Shown piece after piece: positions 49,966 through 58,055 of a DNA stretch of 64,000 bases. This DNA comes from an uncultured Eubacteriales bacterium (lineage in GTDB: Bacteria > Bacillota > Clostridia > Christensenellales > Aristaeellaceae): positions 10,858 to 74,857 of the forward strand of contig UQNN01000011.1 in NCBI GenBank assembly GCA_900542445.1, read 5' to 3'. A program made the position numbers and the translations under genes. The notes under the pieces were generated by a model. The model was not told the DNA's origin. It searched no databases and saw only the letters and a list, made by a program, of their open reading frames with translations. Numbering within the stretch: the stretch's first letter is position 1; the number at the start of each line of letters is the position of its first letter.

Positions 49966-51437
49966 TCCTTCAAACGCAGCAGCTGATACTGCCCGGCCGT
50001 ATCCACGCGCTCATATTCCGTCTCAAAAATCTGTGCGACGCGCTCGTCGTAGGGCGGGCTGAACGTGCGGTTGTAAAAGAGCACCAGCCAGCGCGGTGGA
50101 TCGGTTTCAAACGTATCGACGATTTCATCCATCACCGCCGGATCGGCTTGCGCCAGAATCTCCTGAAGGAAGTAGAAGCGCATGCAGGGCAGAGCCTTTG
50201 CCGCGACATACCACTTGGGCTCGACGCGGTAAGCCATGAAGCTGTCGCGCTCGTCCTCCGGCACCTGTGCCATCAGGGTCTGCGCGTCGGCGGCGAACTG
50301 TGCCAGTCCTTCGCGCTCGGAAAGGCGCGCCGCGTTGGCCGACACGCCGCTGATGCCCAGCCAGAGTGCGCTGACGGCGGCCAGCGTCAGTGCGGCGGCT
50401 TTTTGGGCGCGCGGCTGACGCAAAGCGCTGACAACGGCCATCGCGCCTACGGCGGCCAGCGGCGCGCCGAGCATCAGGTAATGGATGTAAAATTTGCGGG
50501 AAAGGAACGCGGCCAGCCCGCCGGCGGCGGCCGCCGCCAGCATCGCCAAAGCGAGCAGAGGCGCGCGGCGCTTTTTCCAGACGGCGAGCGCGCCCGCACA
50601 GGCAAACGCTGCGACAATCATCGCCATGTGGCCGTAAGACGTGGTAAACAGCGCGGCAAAACGGTCGCCCGTGCCGCTGTCGGCGTACATCATGTTGTGG
50701 ATGATCGCGCCGTACCATGCGGCGGAAAGCGCGCCCTTGGCGGCCAGCCAGATCAGGATGGGCAGGAACACGGCCAGCAGACCCAGCGTGAAACCCGCCG
50801 CGCACTGACCCAGTTGGGCAAACCGTTGTGTGATCGCCAGCCCGGCCGCCAGCACGGCCACCAGCGCAAAGATGGGCAGAGCGTTGTTGGCGCGCAGCGA
50901 AAAGGCCGCCGCCGCGCATACGCCCATACCTGCCGCCGGAAGAAACAGCTTTTCGCCGATTTTTTCCTGCCCAAAGACGCGGAGCGCCATATACAGCGCC
51001 AGCAGCGTCGGCAGATTGGTGTATTCCTCCGTCAGGTTGCCGCCGTCCATGAACGCGCACGTCATCGCCAGATAGACGAGCTGCGCCCAAACCGGCGGGC
51101 AGGAAAGCACTCTGGCCAGCGCGCGGACAACCGTCAGGCAGGCGAACAGCGCGACGACCTCCTGCAAAAACACGGCGGTCAGGTTATAGCCGCCGCCGAT
51201 CCACTGCGGCAGCCCCTGAAGCGCAAAGAGCAGGGGGCCTTTGTGGTCAAACACATCGACATACGGCGCCCAGCCTTTGGCCAGCGCCGTGCCCATCGTC
51301 AGGTACATGGCGTTGTCGCTGCCGATGGCCGCGCCGAGCGGCGTGTTGTTGTAGGCGAAAAGAAGCATGTAGCCCGCCGCCATCAGCAGCGACAGCAGCA
51401 GGTTCAGCGCAAGCGCCTTTTTTTCTCTGCTGTGCAT
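49962..51437 (-). CDS. Polytopic GT-C-like membrane protein 3 (GT39-like)
   Basis: A 491-residue multi-spanning protein that differs from the other two: its first outer loop reads GSDNAMYLTMGTALAKGWAPYVDVFDHKGPLLFALQGL, the G-x-x-P-Y-x-D-x-F-D-x-K-G-P signature of PMT/ArnT-like GT39 enzymes, and a soluble C-terminal tail of about 150 residues follows. It presumably transfers a sugar or sugar-phosphate at the outer face. The next gene (HAD) ends 2 bp upstream and so all four genes form one operon. Confidence 0.78.
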   Translation of the reverse strand: MHSREKKALALNLLLSLLMAAGYMLLFAYNNTPLGAAIGSDNAMYLTMGTALAKGWAPYVDVFDHKGPLLFALQGLPQWIGGGYNLTAVFLQEVVALFACLTVVRALARVLSCPPVWAQLVYLAMTCAFMDGGNLTEEYTNLPTLLALYMALRVFGQEKIGEKLFLPAAGMGVCAAAAFSLRANNALPIFALVAVLAAGLAITQRFAQLGQCAAGFTLGLLAVFLPILIWLAAKGALSAAWYGAIIHNMMYADSGTGDRFAALFTTSYGHMAMIVAAFACAGALAVWKKRRAPLLALAMLAAAAAGGLAAFLSRKFYIHYLMLGAPLAAVGAMAVVSALRQPRAQKAAALTLAAVSALWLGISGVSANAARLSEREGLAQFAADAQTLMAQVPEDERDSFMAYRVEPKWYVAAKALPCMRFYFLQEILAQADPAVMDEIVDTFETDPPRWLVLFYNRTFSPPYDERVAQIFETEYERVDTAGQYQLLRLKE

Positions 51438-51439
51438 GG

Positions 51440-52246
51440 TTATGCCTCCGCCAGCCCAAGCCGTTCGCGGACCACGCGCATCACGCCGTTGTCGTCGTTG
51501 CCGGGCGCAATGTAGCGCGCCAGCTTTTTGAGCGCGGGGTGCGCGTTTTCCATCGCATAGCTCTCTCCGACGGCCTGCAAAAGTTCACAGTCGTTGAGAT
51601 AATCGCCGAACGCCATACATTCTTCCGGCGAAATGCCCAGCTTCTGCTGAATGCCGCGCATCGCGCAGCCCTTGTTCACCCCCGGCTTCATGACGTCCAC
51701 CCAATGTTCGCCGGAGAGGATGACCGCCAGCGGCCCTTCCAGATGCTTTTTCAGTTCCGGCAGTTCATGCGTCTGTGCGTCGCCCTCGTCGTAAAAAGCG
51801 ACCTTGCAGACGTCGCCGAGCTGGCCCAGCGCGGTCAGATCGTCCACAACCTCGACGCTGGGGTAATACATCTTCGTGTTGCGGATAAATTCCGGGGAAG
51901 CGGTCTTTTCAATCAGCGCCACGTCCGCGCGGCAGACGACGGGATACACGCCCGAAAGCGCGCGCGTCGCCGTCACGATCCGCGTGATGAAGCTTGCGTC
52001 CACGGGGTCGATGAGCACGCGCTTATCGCGCTGCATGACCAGCGCGCCGTTTTCACAGAGGAAAAGGAGATCGTCGGCATACGCTTCAAAGTCGCGGCGC
52101 AGCGAGGCGTATTGCCTGCCGCTGGCGACGCAGAAGATCACGCCCTTTTCTCTGAGCTGCGCAATGACTTCGGGCAATTCGGGCGGCAGGCGCTTTTGGC
52201 TGTCCAGCAGCGTGCCGTCCATGTCGCAGGCAATCAGTTTGATCAT
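51440..52246 (-). CDS. Cof-type HAD hydrolase
   Basis: A 268-residue sugar-phosphatase-like protein of HAD subfamily IIB. Motif I: CDMDGTLLDSQK (residues 8-19); motif II: VASGRQ; motif III Lys in MKPGVNKGCAM; motif IV: AFGDYLNDCELLQAV (near 225). It would dephosphorylate phosphosugars or flavin precursors. First gene of the operon with the GT-C-like membrane proteins, so it may recycle a sugar phosphate in that pathway (inference). ATG 52246 follows AAAGGAGTT. Confidence 0.88.
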   Translation of the reverse strand: MIKLIACDMDGTLLDSQKRLPPELPEVIAQLREKGVIFCVASGRQYASLRRDFEAYADDLLFLCENGALVMQRDKRVLIDPVDASFITRIVTATRALSGVYPVVCRADVALIEKTASPEFIRNTKMYYPSVEVVDDLTALGQLGDVCKVAFYDEGDAQTHELPELKKHLEGPLAVILSGEHWVDVMKPGVNKGCAMRGIQQKLGISPEECMAFGDYLNDCELLQAVGESYAMENAHPALKKLARYIAPGNDDNGVMRVVRERLGLAEA

Positions 52247-52305
52247 ATTCCAAAACTCCTTTGATTTCGGTATCTTTCGGGAGGATAGCGCATAGAGATT
52301 AACGT

Positions 52306-52447
52306 TTGGGGCGCTGCCCCAAGCCCCGGCGGGGAATGATTCCCATGTACCCTTGCTTCATGAATGATAAAGATTTAAACCGCCGCGAAGCGAGGCGGAA
52401 GATCAGGGAAACTCAGTTCCCTTGCAGGGCTTGGGACGGAACCCCAA
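52306..52447. repeat. Small element with 21-bp imperfect terminal inverted repeats
   Basis: TTGGGG.....CCCAAGCCC at 52306-52326 matches the complement of 52427-52447 at 17 of 21 places. Between them are about 100 bp with a hairpin CCGCC(G)C-GAA-GCGAGGCGG near 52381. The right arm lies inside the 3' end of the acetyltransferase gene and encodes its last residues. The plan is that of a MITE or a dispersed palindromic unit. Confidence 0.55.
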
Positions 52448-53018
52448 CCGGTTTTCTTGGATCGCTCTTGAGAATCGCGTAAAGCGCCACGTCCACAAAT
52501 TTCCCCTTGTTGTAGAGCCGCTGGCGCAAAACGCCCTCTTTGCGCATGCCGCATTTTTCCATCACGCGGCCGGAGGCGGGATTGTCCAGTTCGTGTTGAG
52601 CCTCGATGCGGTTGATATCCATCGATTCAAACGTGTAGTCGATGACCCGCGCAAGCGCTTCCGTCATGTAGCCGCCGTTCCAAAGCCAACGAGCCAGAGA
52701 ATAGCCGATTTCCACACTTGCGTTATCCATGCTGTAATCCATGTAGCCGATGGTGCCGACCAGATGCCGGGTCTGCCTGTCGATGATGCCCCAGCTGCTT
52801 GGTTCGTCCGCGCGGTAGCGGCGCAGCATGTAGCGGCAGTAGTCCTTCGCTTCGCCGATATCCCTTTGCGCGGACCAGAGCACGTGGCACGCGACTTCCT
52901 CGTCGCGGCTGTATTCAAAAATGTCTTTTGCATCCTTCATCGTCATCCGCCGCAGAATCAGCCGCGGCGTTTCGAGCGTCGGCATGGAGAAAAGACCGTA
53001 TTCGTTCGGGGTAAACAT
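52413..53018 (-). CDS. GNAT-family N-acetyltransferase (RimJ/RimL-like)
   Basis: A 201-residue acetyltransferase: LETPRLILRRMTMKDAKDIFEY at the N-terminus, HLVGTIGYMDYSMDNASVEIGYSLARWLWNGGYMTEAL with the acetyl-CoA-binding region, and RIEAQHELDNPASGRVMEKCGMRKEGVLRQ. RimJ/RimL-type members acetylate ribosomal proteins or small molecules; the target is unknown. Its last ~7 residues come from the repeat arm at 52427-52447, so the original C-terminus may have been replaced. ATG 53018 follows AAGGA. Confidence 0.85.
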   Translation of the reverse strand: MFTPNEYGLFSMPTLETPRLILRRMTMKDAKDIFEYSRDEEVACHVLWSAQRDIGEAKDYCRYMLRRYRADEPSSWGIIDRQTRHLVGTIGYMDYSMDNASVEIGYSLARWLWNGGYMTEALARVIDYTFESMDINRIEAQHELDNPASGRVMEKCGMRKEGVLRQRLYNKGKFVDVALYAILKSDPRKPVGVPSQALQGN

Positions 53019-53244
53019 GTCCTTGATTCCCTTCGTTGAAGCCGATCTGAAATTCGCGCGGCCTGTGCGCGCGCAATCGGTTCTCCTTATTATACACGAA
53101 TCATCTCAAAAGCGAAACCCCATTGCGAAGATCCGTCTTCGTTTGCGCTCTTAACGGCTTTGACACTTGCGCTTTGAGGATGAATCGTCTATGATATAGA
53201 TATCCATAAAGAATGTTCTTGATAAATGGAAAGGAGTGTGTCTC

Positions 53245-53805
53245 ATGAAAAAATCTGTGTGGATCATCCTGTTTGCACTGCTGGCCTTTGCCGCGCTGTC
53301 CGCGCTTGCCGTTACCGACGGTGAACTGCTGTCCGTGGAAATCGTCGAGAGCGCGATGCCCGACGCATTGCCTGCCGCGGGCATTTCGGGCGCAGTCGTT
53401 GGAAATGCGGCGGAGCCGACCGGGGAGGAGCGGACATCCTCTGAATGGCCGGAACTGGATGCCGTCAAGGTACTTTCCGCCGATTCCATCGAGCAGATTG
53501 AATGGATTGCCTATACCGAGGGCGGCGCACAGCGAACTGTCATCACGGACAGAACCGCCGTTTCGGGCGTTCATGCGCGTTGCTGTGTGCTTTCGCTCGG
53601 CGATGAGACGGATATCGGCGTGGCGGACGACGGCCTGACGCTCACGTTTGTTACGGCGGAAGGATCGACGGCGCTCCGCTTCGAGGGCAGCTATGCCGTT
53701 ATCGGCAAAAAGCGCTATGAAACCGAAAACCTGAATCTGTTGGAAACGTATCTGAAAACCGTGACGGAAGGACAGGCGCTTTCATCCGACGAAAACACGC
53801 TCTAA
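53245..53805 (+). CDS. Secreted protein of unknown function
   Basis: A 186-residue protein with a signal peptide (KKSVWIILFALLAFAALSALA) and an acidic, beta-rich body (LDAVKVLSADSIEQIEWIAYTEG, GSTALRFEGSYAVIGKKRYETENLN). I do not recognise a family. ATG 53245 follows GGAAAGGAGTG; an in-frame GTG sits at 53236. It is probably a single transcription unit ending before a terminator at 53971. Confidence 0.6.
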   Translation: MKKSVWIILFALLAFAALSALAVTDGELLSVEIVESAMPDALPAAGISGAVVGNAAEPTGEERTSSEWPELDAVKVLSADSIEQIEWIAYTEGGAQRTVITDRTAVSGVHARCCVLSLGDETDIGVADDGLTLTFVTAEGSTALRFEGSYAVIGKKRYETENLNLLETYLKTVTEGQALSSDENTL

Positions 53806-53814
53806 AACAAGCGC

Positions 53815-53922
53815 GTGAGCGCCGAAACGAAGGCGGCCGCTTCCGATGCGGCGATGCGGATTTTCCCGACCGAAGCGCAGGGCGTGTATCCGATGCTTTC
53901 AGGGTATATCGGGTGGAAATGA
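53815..53922 (+). pseudogene. Possible C-terminal fragment of a lost protein
   Basis: A 35-residue frame (GTG start without a ribosome binding site) reading SAETKAAASDAAMRIFPTEAQ and ending YPMLSGYIGWK looks like natural protein sequence in an otherwise empty stretch (53806-53970). It may be a gene remnant. Low certainty. Confidence 0.25.
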
Positions 53923-53970
53923 ACGAAAAAATAAGCGTATAATAAAAAGATATATTCTGAAAATGTATAG

Positions 53971-54005
53971 AAAACCCGGCGGAGCGAAAAACTCTGCCGG
54001 GTTTT
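53971..54005. terminator. Bidirectional terminator
   Basis: AAAACCCGGCGGAG and its complement CTCTGCCGGGTTTT around a 7-nt loop. It separates the core region from the serine-recombinase element. Confidence 0.85.
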
Positions 54006-54043
54006 CTATGTGCGTTGCTAAAGGATAGGAAATGAATTCGGCG

Positions 54044-54307
54044 TTAAATGGCGTCAAATATCATGCCAAAGAACCGCAGCGCTTCTTCAATCGCTTTTCC
54101 TTTATCTGCAGGGCATTGCTTCACATTCTCTGCCTTTGCCTTATTGTAGCATTCCCGCCCAATGATTCCGCATTTCTGCTTAACTTGCGCGATATTCTGC
54201 GTTGAAACCGTAAGACCTGTGTGTTTCTTGACGTGAGCTTTGATTTCGTCATAGGTTGCGGAAGCATGGCTTTCGGCAGGCGTTATACCAGCTTGCCCAT
54301 ATCCAGT
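54044..54307 (-). pseudogene. Tail of an RlmD/RumA-type 23S rRNA uracil methyltransferase
   Basis: The minus strand carries 87 codons ending in TAA at 54046-54044 with no start codon: TYDEIKAHVKKHTGLTVSTQNIAQ, then KQKCGIIGRECYNKAKAENVKQCP and KGKAIEEALRFFGMI. I know this pattern as the C-terminal extension of the RlmD (RumA) methyltransferase of many clostridia. The catalytic domain is missing: the serine recombinase gene stops exactly where the fragment begins. rlmD/rumA is a known integration site of serine-recombinase elements in streptococci, so this is read as the half of the target gene left at the element boundary. It is AT-richer than the core genes, so it may have come with the element. 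Confidence 0.7.
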
Positions 54308-56005
54308 TTAATGGCGATATTGTTCGGCATCGGAAAGTTTAGACAACACCATCACCGTCTCAACGGATTCGTTAGAGTCCCAATCCAAACCGGTCAGTGT
54401 TTGGCCCTCGTAGAAAACAGGAAAGCGGAATTCGATATGTTTGAGAATCCGTCCATTTTCTTGACGTTCCGGGAAAATTTCTATGCGCTCGATGAAACTG
54501 TTCATGAAGGTCTTCTTTTCGATATCTGAAAATTTGCCGTAGAGTTTATCGAAATAGAGAAGAAATTGATATATGTTATCAGCAGAAACTTTGTTTTGCT
54601 GGATGTTTTCAAGCCGAATTTGTGTGTCGGCGATTTCGGATTCGACGGAGGCAATCTGATCGTAAATCTTGTTTTGACGGGTTTGCAGGTCTTGAAGTTT
54701 CCGATCGTAATGCGGATCGTCAAAGGTGAGCGCATCCATCTGTTCGCTAATCCTATCTTTGGTTCCGATATATTGTCGGAGCTGTTTGCGAAGCTGCTCG
54801 ATTTCCTGATCTAAATCGGCTGTATCTAAACGGCTTCCGATTTTTTCACGTAATCCCTGTTCAAAAGTGGGGGTGTTGACTAACTGACGAATAATTTCTT
54901 CAACGGCAGCATCAATTACGTCTTCGCCCCATTGATGGTGATAGTCACAGCGTTTGCCATCCACATGCAGACGGTGCTTGCAGGCATAATAAAAATAATC
55001 TTTATAATATGTTCCGTCCTTTTTCTTCTTACGGTTGACATTTCCGTACATGCCACTGCCGCAGATTGGACATTTCAATAAACCGGATAATATATGCTCG
55101 TGTTCAAGACTATGTGTTTTAGGCTGGCGGATGCTTGTGTTTTCGCGCTGCTTCTGAGCAGCCAGCCAATCTTCTTCAGAAATAATGGCTTCGTGAATAC
55201 CATCGTGAAGCATGTAATCGTTTGTTTTAACAGTACGATATTGATTGCGCGTTCCAGGAATTTTTTCGCTGCACCTGCGACCGTAAGCCAGTTTTCCGCA
55301 ATAAATGGGGTTGTCAATAACGCCAATCAGAAAAGGCGAAGTAAAGGCTTCCTGTTTGCCGTTGTAGCGACAGGTTTTGAAGTAACCATGTGCATTGAGC
55401 CAGTCGGCGATTTTTTTAGACCCCATTGTGGTGTGAATATACTTATCGAAGATGATGCGCACGACTTCGGCTTCTTCTTCATTGATGAACAGTTGACCTT
55501 CTTCGAGCTTATAGCCATACGGAGCAAAGCCGCCATTCCATTTTCCTTCACGGGCCTTCTGCCTGCGGCCCTCCATCGTCTGGACAAGGATATTCTCGCG
55601 CTCAATCTCGGCGACGGCGGAGAGAACGGAAATCATCAGCTTGCCGCTGTCCTTGGAGGAGTCGATGCCGTCCTCCACGCAGATGAGGTTGACACCATAA
55701 TCCTGCATACGCTGCAGGGAGGTCAGCACGTCGGCAGCGTTGCGGCCGAAGCGGGAGAGCTTGAACACCAGCACGAAGGAGACGCCGTCCTTGCCGGATT
55801 CGATGTCCCGCAGCATGCGCAGGAACTCCGGGCGGCCCTCGATGTTTTTGCCGGACTTGCCCTCGTCGCAGTATTCCCCGGCGACGAGCATGTTCTGGAA
55901 CTCCGCGTACTTGCGCAGCTTGTCCTTCTGCGCGTCCAGGCTGTAGCCGTCCACCTGCATGGAGGTGGAGACGCGGGTATAGATGTAGCATTTCATTCGC
56001 TTCAT
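54308..56005 (-). CDS. Large serine recombinase (TnpX/TndX-like)
   Basis: A 565-residue site-specific recombinase. The N-terminal resolvase domain has the catalytic Ser in YTRVSTSMQ (Ser 13) and KLSRFGRNAADVLTSLQ; a recombinase domain follows (GFAPYGYKLEEGQLFINEEEA...), then a zinc ribbon (CPICGSGM...C...H) and a coiled coil (about 395-480). It cuts and rejoins DNA at att sites for element movement. ATG 56005 follows AGGAGGAAAAG. The first ~145 codons are GC-rich, the rest AT-rich, with a break near 55,560, suggesting a hybrid gene. The stop abuts the rlmD-like tail. Confidence 0.93.
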   Translation of the reverse strand: MKRMKCYIYTRVSTSMQVDGYSLDAQKDKLRKYAEFQNMLVAGEYCDEGKSGKNIEGRPEFLRMLRDIESGKDGVSFVLVFKLSRFGRNAADVLTSLQRMQDYGVNLICVEDGIDSSKDSGKLMISVLSAVAEIERENILVQTMEGRRQKAREGKWNGGFAPYGYKLEEGQLFINEEEAEVVRIIFDKYIHTTMGSKKIADWLNAHGYFKTCRYNGKQEAFTSPFLIGVIDNPIYCGKLAYGRRCSEKIPGTRNQYRTVKTNDYMLHDGIHEAIISEEDWLAAQKQRENTSIRQPKTHSLEHEHILSGLLKCPICGSGMYGNVNRKKKKDGTYYKDYFYYACKHRLHVDGKRCDYHHQWGEDVIDAAVEEIIRQLVNTPTFEQGLREKIGSRLDTADLDQEIEQLRKQLRQYIGTKDRISEQMDALTFDDPHYDRKLQDLQTRQNKIYDQIASVESEIADTQIRLENIQQNKVSADNIYQFLLYFDKLYGKFSDIEKKTFMNSFIERIEIFPERQENGRILKHIEFRFPVFYEGQTLTGLDWDSNESVETVMVLSKLSDAEQYRH

Positions 56006-57069
56006 GGCTTTTCCTCCTGCGGTCCAGCCTTTGCCGCGTCGGCGTGTTCCTCAAGCTCAAGGAGGAACCTGTCGTAATCGGACAGGAACTCGCGGTCCTG
56101 AATGATGCGGTACTTTTCAAACTCGGTTTCTGCATGCAGCCGGGCGATTTCCGTGGACACCCTGCCCGCATCCCTGAGAAGACCGTATTCAAACATTTCA
56201 ATGAAGCGGTTCAGGCGGGTTTCCCAGTCCTGCATGGTCAGCGGGATGTGGCGCTGGGCCATGTTCTCGGCGAAGTCCAGATAGGAGGTGACCATGCGGT
56301 TCAGCTGCCCAAGCTCGTCCTCGGTGAGGTAGTTCTTGGCGATGGACACGTCGGACTTTTTGATCTTGCCGTCCGGCGCGTCCTGCCAGGTGGTCAGACC
56401 CATGTGATCCTTCGTGTGGTCGGCGCGCTCCATGATGAGCTCGGCGGCGGTGTGCCCGTGCACGGCGAAGTGCATCTTGTTCTGCACCGTGGCATAGAAG
56501 CGTTTGGTGGCGGAAGAGGTGCGGTCATAGTCGATGGCGGTGGCGTACAGGTCGGTGATCTTCTGATAGAACTTGCGCTCGCTGGCGCGGATCTCCCGGA
56601 TGCGCTCCAGCTGTTCCTCAAAGTATTTGTCGGTCAGATAGGTGCCCCGCTTGAGCCGTTCGTCGTCCATGACCCAGCCGCGAATGGTGTACTGCGTTGC
56701 GATCTGATTGACCCATTTGCGGAACTGAACGGCGCGCTCGGAATTGACCTTGAAGCCGACCGCGATGATCATTTGCAGGGCATAGTGCTGGACAGTGTAC
56801 GGCTTGCCGTCTGTGGCAGTTATCCGAAATTTTCGGATAACTGAATCCTCTGACAGCTCGGAATCATCGAAGATTTTCTTGATGTGATAATTGATCGTTT
56901 TGACACTCACATCATACAGCTGCGCCATCGTCTTTTGCGTTAGCCAGATGTTTTCGTCCTCGTAGCGTATTTCGATGCTGCCCTGCGGGTCGCCCGTGGA
57001 GGCGACATAGGTCAACACCTCTGCCGCGCTGGAACGGATGGGCGCGGGCGTCTGCTTTTCTCTGGACAT
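56002..57069 (-). CDS. RhuM-family protein
   Basis: A 355-residue protein of the RhuM (virulence protein-like) family found on mobile elements. Recognisable: IEIRYEDENIWLTQKTMAQLYDVSVKTINYHIKKIFDDSEL, an N-terminal helix-turn-helix-like part, FRITATDGKPYTVQHYALQMIIAVGFKVNSERAVQFRKW and WVMDDERLKRG. The function is unknown; a DNA-binding role in element maintenance or phage response has been suggested. It overlaps the recombinase start by 4 bp, so the two are coupled, and it shares the GC-rich character of the recombinase N-terminus. Confidence 0.88.
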   Translation of the reverse strand: MSREKQTPAPIRSSAAEVLTYVASTGDPQGSIEIRYEDENIWLTQKTMAQLYDVSVKTINYHIKKIFDDSELSEDSVIRKFRITATDGKPYTVQHYALQMIIAVGFKVNSERAVQFRKWVNQIATQYTIRGWVMDDERLKRGTYLTDKYFEEQLERIREIRASERKFYQKITDLYATAIDYDRTSSATKRFYATVQNKMHFAVHGHTAAELIMERADHTKDHMGLTTWQDAPDGKIKKSDVSIAKNYLTEDELGQLNRMVTSYLDFAENMAQRHIPLTMQDWETRLNRFIEMFEYGLLRDAGRVSTEIARLHAETEFEKYRIIQDREFLSDYDRFLLELEEHADAAKAGPQEEKP

Positions 57070-57143
57070 GGGAATTCCTCCTCGTGCGGTTTATGGAAGC
57101 CTTCCCCGGCCCGATTGGATACGAGCCGGTGAAGGAAGGTGGT

Positions 57144-57551
57144 TCAGGCGCAGATGATTTCGATCATCACGTTGTGCTCCACTTCGGCGCGCGCCAGATT
57201 CATGAGCCCGACCCACTTTATGGGATCTTCAGCCTTCAGGGCTTCGGTGATGCCCCAGCTTTGGGCATATCCCTTCATGAGAACATCGAAACGCTCGCTG
57301 ACCTGCTCATCGACAGTGTGCAGATAGGCATTCAGTGTTCCCGTGAGCAGAAGCCTTTGGAAATGACCCGGATGGTTCGATTCCAGGTGCCGGAGGTGCA
57401 GCCGGCCCCATTTGCCGATGGGCTGCTGCTCCGGAAGCTCCAGATCCGGAAAGTAATAATCGCCGTGAAGGGTGTAGCTCAGGCCGTTGTGCTCGTCGGT
57501 GATATGTTGGGGCAGCGTGCGGCTCTCAGGAGCAGGATGATTCTGAAGCAT
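57144..57551 (-). CDS. TnpV-like transposon protein
   Basis: A 135-residue protein recognised as TnpV, a protein of Tn4451-type transposons: LSYTLHGDYYFPDLELPEQQPIGKWGRLHLRHLE, LLLTGTLNAYLHTVDEQVSERFDVLM, ITEALKAEDPIKWVGLMN. It is associated with recombinase TnpX and relaxase TnpZ in mobilisable transposons; function unknown. ATG 57551 follows AGGAGG. The small gene upstream (57612-57815) precedes it. Confidence 0.85.
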   Translation of the reverse strand: MLQNHPAPESRTLPQHITDEHNGLSYTLHGDYYFPDLELPEQQPIGKWGRLHLRHLESNHPGHFQRLLLTGTLNAYLHTVDEQVSERFDVLMKGYAQSWGITEALKAEDPIKWVGLMNLARAEVEHNVMIEIICA

Positions 57552-57611
57552 GGTGCACCTCCTGTCAATCGTGCAGTAACTGTTCGTGTATTTTGTCCCA
57601 ACTACATTTTA

Positions 57612-57815
57612 TTACGCAGCCATATCATTTGTCAATGGTTCTTCTGAATTTGTTTGAGATGATGGATTGGATAAACTGTCCCAACTCGTTTTGCTGTCAG
57701 CGGGAAGAACGGGAAACTCCACCTTCCCGCTGTACTTTTCGATCATTTCGGCAAGAAAGCCGACGCACCGCTCAAAGGCGGCGTTCTGTTTAGGCGTTCT
57801 TTTGAGCAAAGCCAT
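57612..57815 (-). CDS. Small element-encoded hypothetical protein
   Basis: A 67-residue protein: MALLKRTPKQNAAFERCVG, a helix, then a polar Ser/Asn-rich tail. ATG 57815 follows GGAGGAATC. The open frame extends upstream through the palindrome at 57906-57954, but that part is not coding. Function unknown; position beside tnpV suggests an element regulator. Confidence 0.6.
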   Translation of the reverse strand: MALLKRTPKQNAAFERCVGFLAEMIEKYSGKVEFPVLPADSKTSWDSLSNPSSQTNSEEPLTNDMAA

Positions 57816-57905
57816 GATTCCTCCAATAAAGGGTTGATCGGTGGTGGGTGCATCATAGAGGTTCAGTGTTCCTTTCTTGTTCCTGCAGATATGCGAATCC
57901 ACTGC

Positions 57906-57954
57906 GTACATACATACATGTGTACAATCCCTTTGTATGCGTGTACGTATGTAC
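57906..57954. promoter_or_regulatory. Long imperfect palindrome upstream of the small gene
   Basis: GTACATACATACATGTGTAC (57906-57925) and its near complement (57935-57954) match at 16 of 20 places around a 9-nt loop; GTGTAC also recurs. It lies about 90 bp upstream of the small gene in a 240-bp gap after the relaxase gene. It may be an operator or a hairpin of the element's control region. Confidence 0.5.
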
Positions 57955-58055
57955 ACAGAGAATCGCGGAAATTCTCACTTACAGGGAATTTCAGATGAAC
58001 GGGTTATCGTCCGAACAATCGCGCTGCCATCCATCTGCCGTTCTGAGCGGGAGCC

